DNA of 64,000 nucleotides from Liolophura sinensis (Eukaryota; Mollusca; Polyplacophora; Chitonida; Chitonidae): NCBI RefSeq assembly GCF_032854445.1, contig NC_088298.1, positions 3,222,160 to 3,286,159 of the forward strand, read 5' to 3'. This document shows, piece by piece, positions 24,097-36,179 of the stretch. Numbering within the stretch: the stretch's first letter is position 1; the number at the start of each line of letters is the position of its first letter. A model generated the notes under the pieces. It did no database searches, was not told the origin of the DNA, and saw only the letters and a list, made by a program, of their open reading frames with translations. The translations under genes were made by a program, and so were the position numbers.

Positions 24097-24315
24097 TTAC
24101 CCTGTTTCTTTTAAAATTTGGGAGAGCTGGTCTGTTTATTTTAGCCAGTATATTTGTTATTTTAGCAGGAATATTGAGTTTCTTTTCCATATGGTTAGAC
24201 AATCTAAGGAACAATATATCGGTATGTTCACTTTTCCAAAAGGCTGGTAAAGAAATATAATATTCCACTTTCAGCACTACTAATATCTGTCCCAAATTTT
24301 ATCAGAATTAGGTAT
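24097..24315. mobile_element. Small inverted-repeat element (MITE-like), copy 2
   Basis: Reverse-oriented relative of the element at 18.2 kb: TTTTAAAATTTGGGAGAGCT on the left, CTGTCCCAAATTTTATCAG on the right, and a shared interior (TTAGCCAGTATAT, GGTTAGACAATCTAA, TTCAGCACTACTAATA). Short frames on both strands here are by-products. Confidence 0.8.
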
Positions 24316-24923
24316 TGCATGTGTAGGAGAAATTAAGAACCGTAAATGACCTGAAATTTCACCCATGAATAAACTTGCACATTTTGCCAGAAGTTGAGAG
24401 TTCTGTTGATCTTAGAAAAGTATTTTAAGGTTTATTTGAAAGGTTCATGTTTTGATGATTTCATTTTCAGCATGCACCACAAGTAATATTTTATGGTGTT
24501 TATTTTGCCTGTGAAACTGCACCTTTTTCAGCGAAATTTTAGGTCCTTTACCATAAACTTTAGCTGGTACTGAATGTCTCATTTTAACCTTTTTTATTGA
24601 AATGAATATTAAAAAAAATGTTATTATGGGAGTGTTTGGTAAAAAAGTTTGAAGAGTAATTCTGTCTTACGTGTATGTGTTATGATTGGCCATCATTTGA
24701 TGGTGACAATTCAGGAGAAGATTTGGAGTTTACCCATTAGTCTGCTGGCTATTATATCAAGTGTAACTTTCTTCTCTTATTTTGATACTGTCAGTAAACA
24801 TCATAAATTATTTTTGAGCGCATACTGCCTCACAGTCTGTTGTATCATTGCTTGACCTACATGTATGTCCATGTGTAGCCAGTAAATAGCTCAAGTGTTC
24901 TGTTAATTTTTTTTGTCCATATA

Positions 24924-25175
24924 CACTGAAAAAATTAACCTGTGAATTTTAACAGAAATTCTGTTGTCTGCGTGATGCTAGAATGCATTCGGTTATAACA
25001 CAATACTGTGTCATATTCAACCTAGTATCCTGTTAGTCTGATATAATATATATGTTGATTTAATGGAACAGGTGTGTTATATTTAACAGAATAATCTGTT
25101 GCAATAGCAGAGCACACTCTAGCATCACTCAGACCACAGACTTTCTGTTAAATTAACAGATTCATTTTTTGAGTG
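24924..25175. mobile_element. TA-flanked MITE, copy 1 (252 bp)
   Basis: Bounded by TA on both sides, with inverted ends CACTGAAAAAATTAA and TTCATTTTTTGAGTG. Sub-terminal motifs (TTTAACAGAA, CTGTTAAATTAACAG, TAGCATCACTCAGACC) match a second copy at 46.9 kb. TA duplication with CACTC-type ends fits the Tc1/mariner group; it has no coding capacity. Confidence 0.85.
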
Positions 25176-25179
25176 TAGG

Positions 25180-27800
25180 AATCCTTTTGTATTATGACAT
25201 ATTACAATTGTTTTCTAATTGCATTATTAGTTTTATGTGTATTTTATTTTGCAATGTTGAATAGTTATGTAAGGCATTCAAAAGTGTTTTCTTTTTCCAG
25301 ATTTACATTGGCAACCATATGTCAAATAATTATATTGGACGTAGAGAAAAAATTCTCCTTTCAGAAATTAACTTGATGGAGTTATTTGGATACTTTCTGT
25401 TAATTTGTATTGCCAGTCCATAATTTAAGACATTCAGTTGTAGGAGCAAAGTTGAAAAAATAGCACACACCCAATTACTAAAATCAGTAAATTTGTTAAA
25501 GACAACTTTTAGCATTTAAAACATGTTGCAGGTGGAGCATTAAAATAAATCAACGGTTGTGGAATTTAAATCATTATTAATCATCCTGAAAATTAATTTG
25601 AAGCGTAAATCAGGTCATCATAGGGAAATTAATGTAATGCCTGTAGAATTTGTTCTTCAAATTAAAATATTTTTAAAAAAATGGTGAACACACATGTGGA
25701 CCTAAACTAAAAGGATGCTGTCTTATTGAGTAGGTAGGTAGCTTGGTTCAAATTACAGACCTGTGCAAGTAATGGCAGTGACATTTCCTGTGTCAAAAAT
25801 GGACAAGATAAACCAAAGGCCATATAATTCAACAAAATTTAAATGGTTCTGTCACAGTGTGCTCAGTGGAAAACAAGTGGAAGTAATTCTAATGTAAAAA
25901 TGACATTATCGACTTAAGATTGCGAGATATATTTAGCATTGATCGCTATTGCTTTTTGCCTTTAGAACGGTGCATATCCGACCGAATTTTTGGTGTCTTA
26001 GAATACGCTAATTCATTACCTTTCACACAATGTCGGCGCAAGTGTTGCCGAGCAAAATCGGTAATAAAGTGAAATCTATAATGTGGGTGGATTTATCATT
26101 TTTCAGGTTCTAGAATCATTTTAACACTACAAATGATATGAGATTTTCTGAAAGGCATTAATTTGTGCTATCTTTGGTAAATAGAGAAGACTTCATAAGC
26201 GAATAGGGATTTTTGCCGTCCTTTTGGTGTTTGTTTTTTTTTTGTTCTGTTTTTTGACGTGTAAGAAAATGCCCTAAAACAGGCTGTTTTATAGTTCATC
26301 GTGTCGTCATATTAGAGAATTCTGTAATTCCGCCTTAAGCCATTTGTTTTAACCCTTCCTAGCCAAAAGTGCGCAGTTGTAACAGATACATTGTCTTTCT
26401 GCATTTCTTATGATCTCGCTAATTTGTTTAATACTTTTCTGTTGTCTGTATATTGGGAAATGTTTTTTAGAAAAGTGTAAAATTATGTTTTCTTAAGACA
26501 AGAAATAAAATGATGTGTTTGCATGTTTTTGGAATTTAAAACTCCATTTTAAAGTGTATTATTGCTAACATTGTTTATAAAAAGGCTCTCCTTAAAGGGT
26601 GTCATGTGAGACAACACAGTTTTGTCTGACCTGAAGGTCATCTAGGCTGTTATATATGAGAGATGATTTACCCTATTTCCCCAACTTTTTTACAAGTGGA
26701 AAAGCAACTTTCAGCAAGATTTAGACACATTTTTATTTGATTTTGGAAACAAAATTGCTTTGGTTGTGTTGGTCATTTTGAGGGCTTTACAGAAAATATA
26801 ATTTTTATCAGTTTTCTCAGAATAATGCAACGAGTATATGCTTGATTAGACATCTTGCAAACATGCGAAAATGTTGAAGAATTGTACCATGGCTTAAGGC
26901 CAGAAGAGCGCAATCTCCAACCCTGGACCTGTATTTATCGAGGAACTCAAGACTAAATTCCAAGTCCTTAAAAGCCAAACTCAAAACAGGAAAGAACTGG
27001 AGTTGTGGTTGGCACATTGTTCGGCTGTAAAGAATCAGTGTACAAGTTTTAACTTCCTAATGCAAATCAGTTTAATTGTAGCTATGTTTGAAATTTGTAC
27101 TTAACCCTTAAGAGGTTTGATAAATACGGGACCTGGTGGCATTTTCATTCACCACAGTTTCATGGCATTGAGATTATTTCGTCAAGATTGGAAGCTGTGT
27201 TGGAAATTTCTTTGTGGAAAACAAAAGCTTGCAAAGTACTACTTTTCTAGGGCAACCAATAATTACAGGAAGCAAAAATAACATTATGTGATGAAAATTA
27301 AAACTATCAGAAGGCATATACATTGCTTTTGTCTTGTGTAATGGGTTTGTTTCGGCCATGAAATGCGACTTCCTGAGCAAACCAAAGCCATCATGGTGGG
27401 CTTAGGCATATACATGGACATATGACGTCACAAGTTGTTACCAGATTGAAAATGAGTAATATATTTCATCTAAAGTTTGAAAAATGCGTTTTTTGAAGCA
27501 CATTAAGGCCTTAAGATTTTTATGTCAACACTCAACTCTTTCTAATAAGCAATTAATCGAACTTCACAAAAACATTAAATGCCCGAAAACGGAAGGGCTA
27601 ATTTTTAGGTGAAATGGAGTAACTTACATTCATGAAGTAAAGATATCTATTTCTTTTTCGAAAACATCAGATCCGTTATTACTTCTTGTAAACCTTCATG
27701 TTGCTGTGTTTGCGCCTACAGAAATATCGCCATAGCAACCAGGATCTATAGGATTTTAGATCCTGGTCTATTGGTTAATTTGTAAAAATGTCCATGAATG
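25180..27800. other. Intergenic, AT-rich; no gene seen
   Basis: No splice-consistent exons or domains were found. CpG becomes more common from about 25.9 kb. Confidence 0.45.
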
Positions 27801-27808
27801 TTGATTAA

Positions 27809-27980
27809 AGGGATACAGAATCGACGCTGATTGGCCGACAGTGGAGATAGGGTGTCCCTGGTTTGATCTTGCCTTGGTCACGCTTGAATAAATGTACCAA
27901 ACCTATAATTCAGCTTTGGCAAGGCAAAGCCTGGACTTGTCTATCTCACACTAGCTAATAATAATCGATTCTTTATCCCT
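27809..27980. mobile_element. TTAA-flanked MITE (172 bp)
   Basis: TTAA stands on both sides (27805-27808 and 27981-27984). The inverted ends AGGGATACAGAATCGA and TCGATTCTTTATCCCT match at 15 of 16 positions. TTAA target duplication is typical of piggyBac-like elements. The interior has further inverted segments and no coding frame. Confidence 0.85.
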
Positions 27981-28504
27981 TTAAGGGAATGTGTTCGGCA
28001 CTAGAAGGTTGTTGGTTATGGTCGAAAGTTGAAGTAAGTACCGGTAGTCCGGCAGTGGCTGGAATTGCAACTGTTCTTAGCAGCTATTTATGTGGGTAAT
28101 GGTTAGTAATTTAAGGTACGAGATCTATGCTGTATTGTGTTTATATCATGCTACGATGTGATTGGGACACAGCGCTGGGCAGGTAATGGTAATTTTGCTA
28201 TTATCGTTCTATGTCCTTGGAAAGTCCATGTCATCAATCTTTGTACATATATCTTTTGAAAATTTGTATTAAATTAGATTTTTCTTTGTTAATGTTTGTA
28301 TTTTTTGCAGCGCAATGCTAGTTAAGGTTGCACACTTAAGTCTGAGATATCATTAAACGACGATCAGCCAATTTCAGCATCATTGTTTTGTCCCGTTCTT
28401 TGCCTCTTTGAATCTCGACCCACTCCTTTTGATATTGTATAACGCATTCATAGCTGTGTTCCCGGTGACACATTTAGTTGTATGTGTGTTTGTAATAGTA
28501 CACA

Positions 28505-28839
28505 TACCGGCCCAGATAGCACAGTTGGTAGAGCGTCCGCTTCGGGACCGGTAGATCCAGGATCAATCCTTGATCGAGTCACACCTAAGACTTTAAAAGA
28601 GGAAGTTGTAACTTCCTCGCTTGGCGTTCAGCATGAAGGGGATAGTGCAAAGACTGGCTGACCCGTATCAGTATAATGGCTCGGGGCGGCTTACTTGCCT
28701 TCGGTAAGTCGTCTCAGTAAAGCAGCACTAAATAAAGAGCGGTGGAAATCCGTCCTGCAACAAGGAGGCACATTACATGCACCCTATGACTGAAAAATTG
28801 TTGAGTACGACGTTAAACCCCAAGCACTCACTCACTCCA
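28505..28839 (+). mobile_element. SINE family B, full length, with 14-bp target duplication
   Basis: tRNA-like head (AGATAGCACAGTTGGTAGAG with a GATCCAGGATCAATCC B-box region), body, and CACTCACTCACTC end. It is flanked by TGTAATAGTACACA at 28491-28504 and 28840-28853, which fixes the insertion boundaries. Confidence 0.93.
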
Positions 28840-29400
28840 TGTAATAGTACACAAGCACTGCAAAGTCAAAGTAGAAGACGTGATTTACTGCAGAAGGGGA
28901 GTTTTGTAGAAAAAGTCCTACTACTTGATGTGACCTGTCAACAACGTGAGGCCACTACTTTTAATCACATTTACAATAATATGGGCGTTTCACAAGCAAT
29001 TTAAAGGATAAAAATTTAAAATGGAGAAGCTAAATGTTTGTGGACTTGGTAAGATCCTAAAGGAGAGAGTCATTTGTGCCTCAGGAACACTGAGAGACTG
29101 ATGATCAGTAAGTTAATTTCAAAAAAGGTTGGCTGACATTTTTGACAAGTCACATGACACTAGGATTGTTTTTACTTTAACAACAAAAGAGTTCCAACTC
29201 AAAACTTTCCTAGTTGGGCCACTTTGTGTAGTCTGTTGGAGTCTCCCATTGTGTCATCATGTAAGCCTTAGGCTTGCAGAAAAACGATATAGGTTTACGG
29301 TTGTGTGCGACCATATGTGCCCAAAACAGCATATTGTGACAATGGTGAACTTTTCCCGTCTAAACAAATTCGCGTCTAAGCTGTGTAGTTGCACGGGTTT

Positions 29401-29420
29401 TTTTTTTGGGGGGGGGGGGG
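29401..29420 (+). repeat. T then G homopolymer run
   Basis: A run of T followed by about 13 G, directly followed by GAGTGTTTCCG. To 29500 the sequence resembles a minus-strand SINE B 3' end (GATTGAGTGCTTGGGATTTA, ACTCAACAATTTTTCAGTTA). Confidence 0.8.
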
Positions 29421-29917
29421 GAGTGTTTCCGATTGAGTGCTTGGGATTTAACGTGGTACTCAACAATTTTTCAGTTATATTATGACGAAGGAGTCCTTAG
29501 ACTGCATGTAATGTGCTTTTTTCTTTGCAAATTGGTCACGTATGATACGTGCACTGCGTGGGGACAAAGGTCTATTCAGCTTGGACCGGAGTCTCCGTTG
29601 TGCGAGAAAAGATATCCCAAGTTTACACAAACTGTAACAAAATTCAAATTAAAGTATCCCGTAACAAAAAAATTTTCGAATCCAGCCCCTGCAATGTCAG
29701 TTGCGATCATACATCAATAGGTTGTGAGGTATATTGACAGGACGGGGCGGAGGTCTTCTCATACTTTGTCTGGTTTCCTCATGCCCAAGGTGGTGTAAGT
29801 GAAATACACAGTTCAGTTTTATCTCCTAATACCCAATCTCTTTCATGCATATTGGTTGTTAATTTTCCGAAAGAACGTCATCGATTTACATGTGGGAAAT
29901 TCCGGACCGGCTTTGCA

Positions 29918-29973
29918 CCCCCCCCCCCCCCCCCCTCCTTCACTCTTTCAAATTCGGATTTTCTCTCCCTCTG

Positions 29974-30016
<43 letters not shown>

Positions 30017-30018
30017 AT
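29918..30018 (+). repeat. Compound microsatellite C(n)-(TCTG)n-(TC)n
   Basis: About 17 C, then CTCCTTCACTC, then repeated GTCT units and TCTCTC. Long runs of this kind are prone to sequencing error. Confidence 0.9.
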
Positions 30019-30260
30019 GGTATCTAGGAAATCTGACATCACATTACCTCTATGGTGGGCTTTATGAGCCATACTGACGGTATCTAGGAACTCTGACATC
30101 ACATCACCTCTATGGTATCTAGAAAATCTGACATCACATTACCTCTATGGTGGACTTTATGAGCCATTCTGACGGTATCTAGGAACTCTGACGTCGCATC
30201 ACCTCTATGGTGGGGTTTATGAGCCATACTGACACTATCTAGGAACTCTGACATCACATC
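30018..30260 (+). repeat. Tandem repeat, alternating ~50- and ~90-bp forms
   Basis: Units hold GGTATCTAGGAACTCTGACA, TCACATCACCTCTATGGT and sometimes GGGCTTTATGAGCCATACTG. About four to five copies. Confidence 0.8.
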
Positions 30261-30627
30261 TCTTTTTTTACCTGATGTTCACCAGAAGGAAGCAATTTTT
30301 GGGAACATTATTTCAGTAATCTTTTGCTCATAAGTAAAAAGAGTTATTCCAACATTCAAAGTCGTGATTAGTGTTGGATAAACTTTCTCCGACGTCACAG
30401 TTCCTATCCTCTGATAGTGTGGTCCATAAAGCCCACCTCAGAATTCAAATTGTTTGAGTGCCTTTAACTCTTTTCACAAAAATGTAAAAAAAAAAAAATG
30501 AAAGTATATATTTGGGCAGTTTTATGTGATCTATTTAGTGATGCATGCTTCGATTTTTAGAGGTTCTTTCCTTTAACTTGAGGAACTGGACAGGGTACTT
30601 GTAGATTCTTTAGCTCTCTTTGTTTTG

Positions 30628-30648
30628 TGGGGGGGGGGGGGGGGGGAA
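30628..30648 (+). repeat. Poly-G run
   Basis: About 18 G in a row. A shorter run lies at about 30991-31001. A stretch of open frame that starts here is chance. Confidence 0.9.
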
Positions 30649-31193
30649 ATCCAGAATCCTAAGCTAGCCTTGTTAGATCTGGCTGATTGTATACTCTTTC
30701 GTTTTCAAGGTTTCAAACCTCTTCATGCACGATCTAAGTATATTTTAACATACAGCTTCCTAATAATCCAGAACACATCACACATTTTGAAGACGATCGG
30801 TGGCTTATCGCTTTATTACTCTGCTCCCAGAGCACACATTGGAAAGTATATCGACTATAATTGTCTCGTGAGCTACAGAAGCCATTTATCACTGGTGGTA
30901 ACCTTGACCGCCTAACGTAATTCGGGATAAAATCCCGCCTTTGCGATAAAGTTCTGACAGGATACTGGTAATTTATTACACCTGTGCTGCAGGGGGGGGG
31001 GGAATGTCAGTTCAGGTTGGAACCTAGTCTCCCTTGCGCGGGAAAAGTAGTCTCATTTCGTTCATATTAGCAGGTGATAATTATCAAGTTATTCTGTATA
31101 CAATTCTTCAGATCCAAAAAAGTTACAGGAATCTATTCAACTGAAGGTAGTGTTTTTTTTTAACGTCAGCTATAGGAGCTTGGAATCTTCTTG

Positions 31194-32060
31194 TTATTTT
31201 GTATCACGTTGTTCTGAAATCGTATACCTGTAACAGCGAATCTGCGTTCCATGACTGTTTACAAGCACCAGACGACCATTGGCCACTGACAAATTAGTCG
31301 GGCCGTCCAATTCGTCCGCTTTCGTCAGCAGGGTTTGATCCAGGTCTCCACTGGGAGAGAACAAGAAAATTTTGCTCTCTCGCCAAGAAGAAACGAAAAT
31401 GTATCCGTTTTCATCGACGGCAACGCCGTAAGGGTTAAAGGCTTTTGCTGTGGTGAACCCGTTGTTACTTCCCAGTCTGCGCTTGACGCTTCCATCGGGT
31501 GCAAACATAATGACGTCATTTAAGAGCCAATCAGAAACGATGACATCACCGACTGAATCAAGCGCAAGGGTGTATGGGTAACGGAGTATTTCTGCGCCGA
31601 AACTTCTAATTAGCTCACCATTCTTGCCAAGCAGGTGGACTACTTTTTCAAGATGATCCGTCATGAAGAAGGTTTCCTCTTCATTGTGCAATCCCAGTAG
31701 GACTGTTGACGATGGGCCTCCTAATGAAATAGCAACTTTCCTTCGGATTCCATGCCCCGATTCGTACAGATACAGTTCCCCGGCATACTTGTCACTTCCG
31801 GTGAGCAGTACGGCTTTGTTGCCATGGACACTGACATTCTGCGGGGTTCCAGCGTTAACAACTTTGAAAATTCCGTCACCATAGCAACCGTTTTCCCACG
31901 AACCCCGAGTTCGCTGAAATAACTTTCCGCTGCCACAAGCGATGATTTGCCGATCCACAATGGCGACGTGGTCGACACAGTTATCCTTTGGGGATAAAAT
32001 GGACTCTTCTAACATCAAGCGACAGTCGCAGAAGCGAGAACTTCTATTCTTGTTCTTCAT
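31194..32060 (-). CDS. NHL-repeat beta-propeller protein (TRIM/NHL C-terminal-like)
   Basis: This single open exon of 288 codons starts at the ATG at 32060 (A at -3). A TTG three codons upstream directly follows two in-frame stops, so the ATG is the sensible start. The protein consists of repeated strands of NHL type: NGELIRSFG..YPYTLALD, GDVIVSDWLLNDVIMFAPDG, FNPYGVAVDENGYIFVSSW and GRLVLVNSHGTQIRCY, as found in TRIM2/3/71- and LIN-41-like proteins and other NHL beta-propellers. NHL propellers bind RNA or protein partners. No RING, B-box, coiled coil or filamin domain is visible here, so this is a stand-alone propeller or the last exon of a longer gene. A good acceptor (TTTATTTATAG, at 32124-32125) upstream of the ATG suggests a 5' UTR intron. 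No signal peptide is seen. Confidence 0.8.
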   Translation of the reverse strand: MKNKNRSSRFCDCRLMLEESILSPKDNCVDHVAIVDRQIIACGSGKLFQRTRGSWENGCYGDGIFKVVNAGTPQNVSVHGNKAVLLTGSDKYAGELYLYESGHGIRRKVAISLGGPSSTVLLGLHNEEETFFMTDHLEKVVHLLGKNGELIRSFGAEILRYPYTLALDSVGDVIVSDWLLNDVIMFAPDGSVKRRLGSNNGFTTAKAFNPYGVAVDENGYIFVSSWRESKIFLFSPSGDLDQTLLTKADELDGPTNLSVANGRLVLVNSHGTQIRCYRYTISEQRDTK

Positions 32061-32940
32061 TGTGTTCAATTACTAACGGGTCATTGGAAGAACTCACGTC
32101 AGAAGGCTTGGAAACGCGTTAACCTATAAATAAAAGATAAGAAGACAAAAGACAAGATGCTGTAAAAAGTATGCCATTTCGAATATCAACTAGAGAATGA
32201 ACTGATTATCTGTAGCAAGAGTGGAAAACCTCAAAACTTGACAAAAATAACACAATCTTGTACATAATATTAATCTGAAACCCCAGGAATGGTAATTTTG
32301 TACTCAGTACCATCAAACCCGCGTCCATGATCAGAGAGCATTGCATATTCCGTATCAACCTAATGATCTGATTGTGGCTTCTTGCTAGCCCAGGCGATCA
32401 TTATGTAGCTGACTGAGAGCTTTGATGAACCCTTTGAACACAAGTATCCCCTTTTTTATGTTTTGAAGTTATAGTTCATCCGCCGTAGGCAGGCTTAATC
32501 GTGGGATTGAGCTGCAACCCCGATGCCTGATCCTTTTGCATTGTTTCCATGTGATTGTATATTAAACGTGATTAATTCTAGACCTGTGACGTCTGCTAAA
32601 CTACAACTAACATCACAATTCCTAACACCCAACATTCACGTTACCTAATTCTGCTCAAGCTGTGCTGCTAATCCGGGATATAGTATATGAGATGGCCCAA
32701 GATTGGTGACGACGCATTTTGCGTACAGTTGTTACAATCCATGTCGTTCGGTAAAACAACACGAGAAATTCCACGTGGCCACAAGTAGATCAACATCCAG
32801 GTTACCCATTTTCAAACACGTTAAGTCCCATTCAGACCGGACGTGCCTATTATTGCATCAACCATCACAACACCACAACTTCATCATATCGCTTCATGTG
32901 TATTCATATATTCATATTTTTATACTCATGTACATTTCAT
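32061..32940. other. Upstream flank of the NHL gene; no further exons found
   Basis: Contains the likely 5' UTR acceptor at 32124-32125 (minus strand) and, at about 32540-32610, a fragment (TTCTAGACCTGTGACGTCTG) of a dispersed repeat that recurs at 47.8-48.1 kb. I see no RING or B-box exon. Confidence 0.45.
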
Positions 32941-32946
32941 TCGCCA

Positions 32947-33103
32947 TGAGGCCGTACGTGGGAAAGTCTGCCAGCAACATGTGGATGGTCGTGGTTTCAC
33001 CCACTCTCCGCCCGGTGTCCTCCCACCATAATGCTGACCGCTGTCATATAAGTGAAATGTTCTTGAGTACAGCGTAAAACACCAATCAAATAAATAAATA
33101 AAT
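32947..33103 (+). mobile_element. SINE family A, 5'-truncated
   Basis: Begins in the body (GAGGCCGTACGTGGGAAAGT) and runs through CACCATAATGCTGACCGC to an (AATA)n tail. Confidence 0.85.
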
Positions 33104-33290
33104 CATTCGCCATGACACGCGAGATGTGGGTTCGAACCCTGTCCTGGACATGGAATTTTTACATTATTTTGCCCTCAGTGTTTGTGGGTCTCGTGTGACG
33201 CTCGTGTGGCTTGTGTAGCCGTGTTATGTTCGTTTTACCTATGTGGCGTCAAGCCATATTCATTCATTCACTCTTTGACCAAAATGATGT
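33104..33290 (+). mobile_element. SINE-like element with CATTCATTCATTC tail (family D)
   Basis: A B-box-like GTGGGTTCGAACCCTG at about 33127 suggests a tRNA-derived head. The end GGCGTCAAGCCATATTCATT CATTCACTC matches the end of the copy at 48.67-48.77 kb. It abuts the family A tail directly. Confidence 0.6.
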
Positions 33291-33582
33291 GCATATCTAT
33301 ATGTGGGAAATTCGTAAGTAGCTTAAATAAACAAAGTACACTATCTATGCGTGGAAACAGACAGTCATATACCAAATGGAATCATGCAAAGAGCAGCGGT
33401 CAACAAATTTCAATGATGTTGGAAAGACGCAAGGAATGTTCTAGGCAAATGAGTGAAATCAGTACTCAGATCGTGTACAATGCTAGTATTTAAGTTGTCG
33501 ATAATAAAATATGTATCTCATTTGTGCTTTGATTGCAACTGTGCATATATCCAACGTGGCGATCTAATTCAACACGTTGGCA

Positions 33583-33681
33583 TTCCCGTTTCCACCACCC
33601 ATAAACACTGACGGCCACCGTACAAGTGAAAAAGTTTTGACTATGACACTAAACAACAAAGTAATAAATAAATAAATAAAC
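33583..33681 (+). mobile_element. SINE family A, short 3' fragment
   Basis: CCCGTTTCCACCACCCATAA, the ACAAGTGAAAAAGTTTTGAC region and AATAAATAAATAAATAAA. Confidence 0.7.
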
Positions 33682-33839
33682 CTTTCACTTGAAATCCTAA
33701 TCTGGTAAACCTGGTTGATAAATACATAAATATTCATGTACATTCAACAAGTGATACGCCTGCGCGACTCTGGCTTCCTGTGGCTCAGAAATGCCTTCAT
33801 CGGTACATTCAACCATTATAAAAGATATCCACTTAAAAA

Positions 33840-34130
33840 TGACAAAATCTTAATTAACATTACTGGAATTTTTTAACTCATTATGCGTAAGTTATGGACC
33901 TAGGGGGTGTGTAATTTGCTGCAATTTATGTTTTTACGTGAACAGTTAAAATAAAACCCTGAGGTAAGTTGACAAGAGGCCGTATTTCACCGATTACATG
34001 TTACAATTTGCTAGCTATTACAGTGTGGTCGCTACTCTGGTTTTACTCTCTATGCTGTACGTCTGTCAGACTGTCGTCGCTGCTCTGGTTTTACTGCCTC
34101 TGTGTTGTACGTCTTAATTACATTCATTGA
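33840..34130 (+). repeat. Dispersed non-coding repeat, copy 1
   Basis: Shares ATGCGTAAGTTATGGACCTA, GAACAGTTAAAATAAAACCC, GAGGCCGTATTTCACCG and CTCTGGTTTTACT with 40.24-40.49 kb (+) and, inverted, 47.82-48.11 kb. No coding capacity or terminal repeats were recognised. Confidence 0.7.
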
Positions 34131-34431
34131 TTAAAAGACGACAATATAGGCCAAATGGTGCGAGTGGGATGGGTGGGTGAGAGGGGGGGGGGGGTGAGTG
34201 GACTATAGTTTCTGCTCGGTTACGCGGGTGTGGTGGACGATGTGAAAGGTGATAGAGAATAAATAGAGGGTCTATTTCCCTCACCTTCAAGTTGTTGCTG
34301 TTGGTTGCTTGTCATGTATAGCCTGAATAAATTTTGGAACGCCCCATGATTGTCTACGATTTGTATACGAATGTCGAATATGACGCTTAAATTGAATCCC
34401 TTCTAGCTGCCAGGGCCACGAATGGTGTCAA

Positions 34432-34697
34432 GGGCCTCCGTGGCTCAGTTGGTTAGCGCGCTAGCGCAGCGTTATGCCCCGGGTGTCTCTCACCAATGCA
34501 GTCGCTGTGAGTTCAAGTCCAGCTCATGCTGGCTTCCTCTCCGGCCGTTTCGTGGGAAGGTCTCCCAGCAACCTGCGGATGGCCGTTGGTTTCCCCCGGG
34601 CTCTGCCCGGTTTCCACCCACCATAATGCTGGCCGCCGTCGTATAAGTGAAATATTATTGAGTACGGCCTAAAACAACCAATCAAATAAGTAAATAA
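34432..34697 (+). mobile_element. SINE family A, full length, with 14-bp target duplication
   Basis: Complete head (GGGCCTCCGTGGCTCAGTTG, GTTAGCGCGCTAGCGCAGCG), B box (GAGTTCAAGTCC), central domain and (AATA)-type tail. ACGAATGGTGTCAA flanks both sides (34418-34431 and 34698-34711). It is the reference copy of the family in this window. Confidence 0.95.
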
Positions 34698-34992
34698 ACG
34701 AATGGTGTCAATAACCTCGCTTTCAGTTCATCAATGTAGGTCTGTACTTTGCCCACAAAACCCTGATTGTCTGTTTGCCAGTTTAGTTCACAGTTTTACC
34801 CAGATGCATGGCATAAAACACACTGCTTACGAACTATAACAGATCACCATTTCTGATAACAATCATTTAGCATTTTCAAACGGATGCCCTCATCGTTTAA
34901 CTTTGGATATTGTTTTAGCAATTGGTGGTTTGACTGTGATACGTATGTATCTTGTATCAAAGCAGTAGATCGCCCGTATGTGCTTATACCAT

Positions 34993-35118
34993 GCTCTAGG
35001 GTACATGTACAGCCCATGGTATAAGACACCACATATGACACCCCACCCAGTGACATTATACTGACACCAGTTCAGTCTCTCACTGCTCAGCGAGGTAGCA
35101 GATCGTGAGAGAGATACT
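34993..35118 (-). mobile_element. SINE family C fragment
   Basis: The reverse strand carries CAGTATAATGTCACTGGGTG and GGGGTGTCATATGTGG, matching the family C copy at 41.64-41.88 kb. Confidence 0.65.
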
Positions 35119-35904
35119 TTACTTACTATAATATTGCCCTGGGGCCATATAATATAATGCATGGATATATAAATCAGAAATGTATACAGCAATAATTACG
35201 TGACAACACTCTGTCAGGGAACGAGCCTTATAGACGTGTATCTCACGAAACAAAACCGTTCATATAGACAGACGACGCCCATTGATGTTATCTTATAGCC
35301 TGGGTAAAGAGCCCCACCACACATCCCTCCCGCCAAGTCACGTGTCACGGCACATCACGCGATTTTCCCGATCCCCGTGGGCCGTATTTGAGTAGCGGCA
35401 ATCAAACATGTGATCTATTACACAATGATTTGATTGGTTGTGTAAGGTGAACTGTCTTGTCAATTTGCCAAGATTTTTTTTTGCGTGAAATAAAAACCTT
35501 TCGACATCACAACATTTGAGCTAAAACATTGTCAAAAATCGACGACATACAAAGACGACCAGTAAACATATGTTCTCGGATAACCAAAATTGTATCTGGT
35601 GACTAAAATCGTCTTCAATTGTTAACTGATATTCTACACTTGGTATGTCTCTACATGTCACAAATGCCAAACGCCGTTTTCCAAGCCGGAGGCAAATTCA
35701 CCCTTGTTTCTTTACAAGGTGTTTCCACGATTCATTACACAGGTAAATAGCAAACACAGATTCCTATTAAGCTAATCGATATTGCAGTCAACCGGAGAAT
35801 CCAGGTTAACCTGCTTTACAAATAACCACGGCGTGGTGTAAAAAGACCCACACTGTGTTCGAACTGAATTGGTGGCAATAGGCTGAAATTGTTCATAGAC
35901 TCAT

Positions 35905-36075
35905 GGTGCCTTACTTGCCTTCGGCAAGGCGTCTCGGTGAAGCAGTACTAGATAAAAGAGAGGTGGAAATCCGTCCTACATCAAGGAGGTACATTACATG
36001 CACTCTAAGTATTCCTTCGTCATTGACTGAAAAATTGTTAAGTACGACGTTAAACCCCAAGCACTCACTCACTCG
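35905..36075 (+). mobile_element. SINE family B, 5'-truncated
   Basis: From GCCTTACTTGCCTTCGGCAA through AAAGAGAGGTGGAAATCCGT and CTGAAAAATTGTTAAGTACG to CACTCACTCACTC. Confidence 0.88.
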
Positions 36076-36179
36076 CTCATATTTCGTTTCACCACATAAC
36101 TGCAGTGTTCTGGAGTGACATAAAGACATTACATATTTTTCGTATGTAACTAGTTACATAACACTTTCAGTGCATTTCA

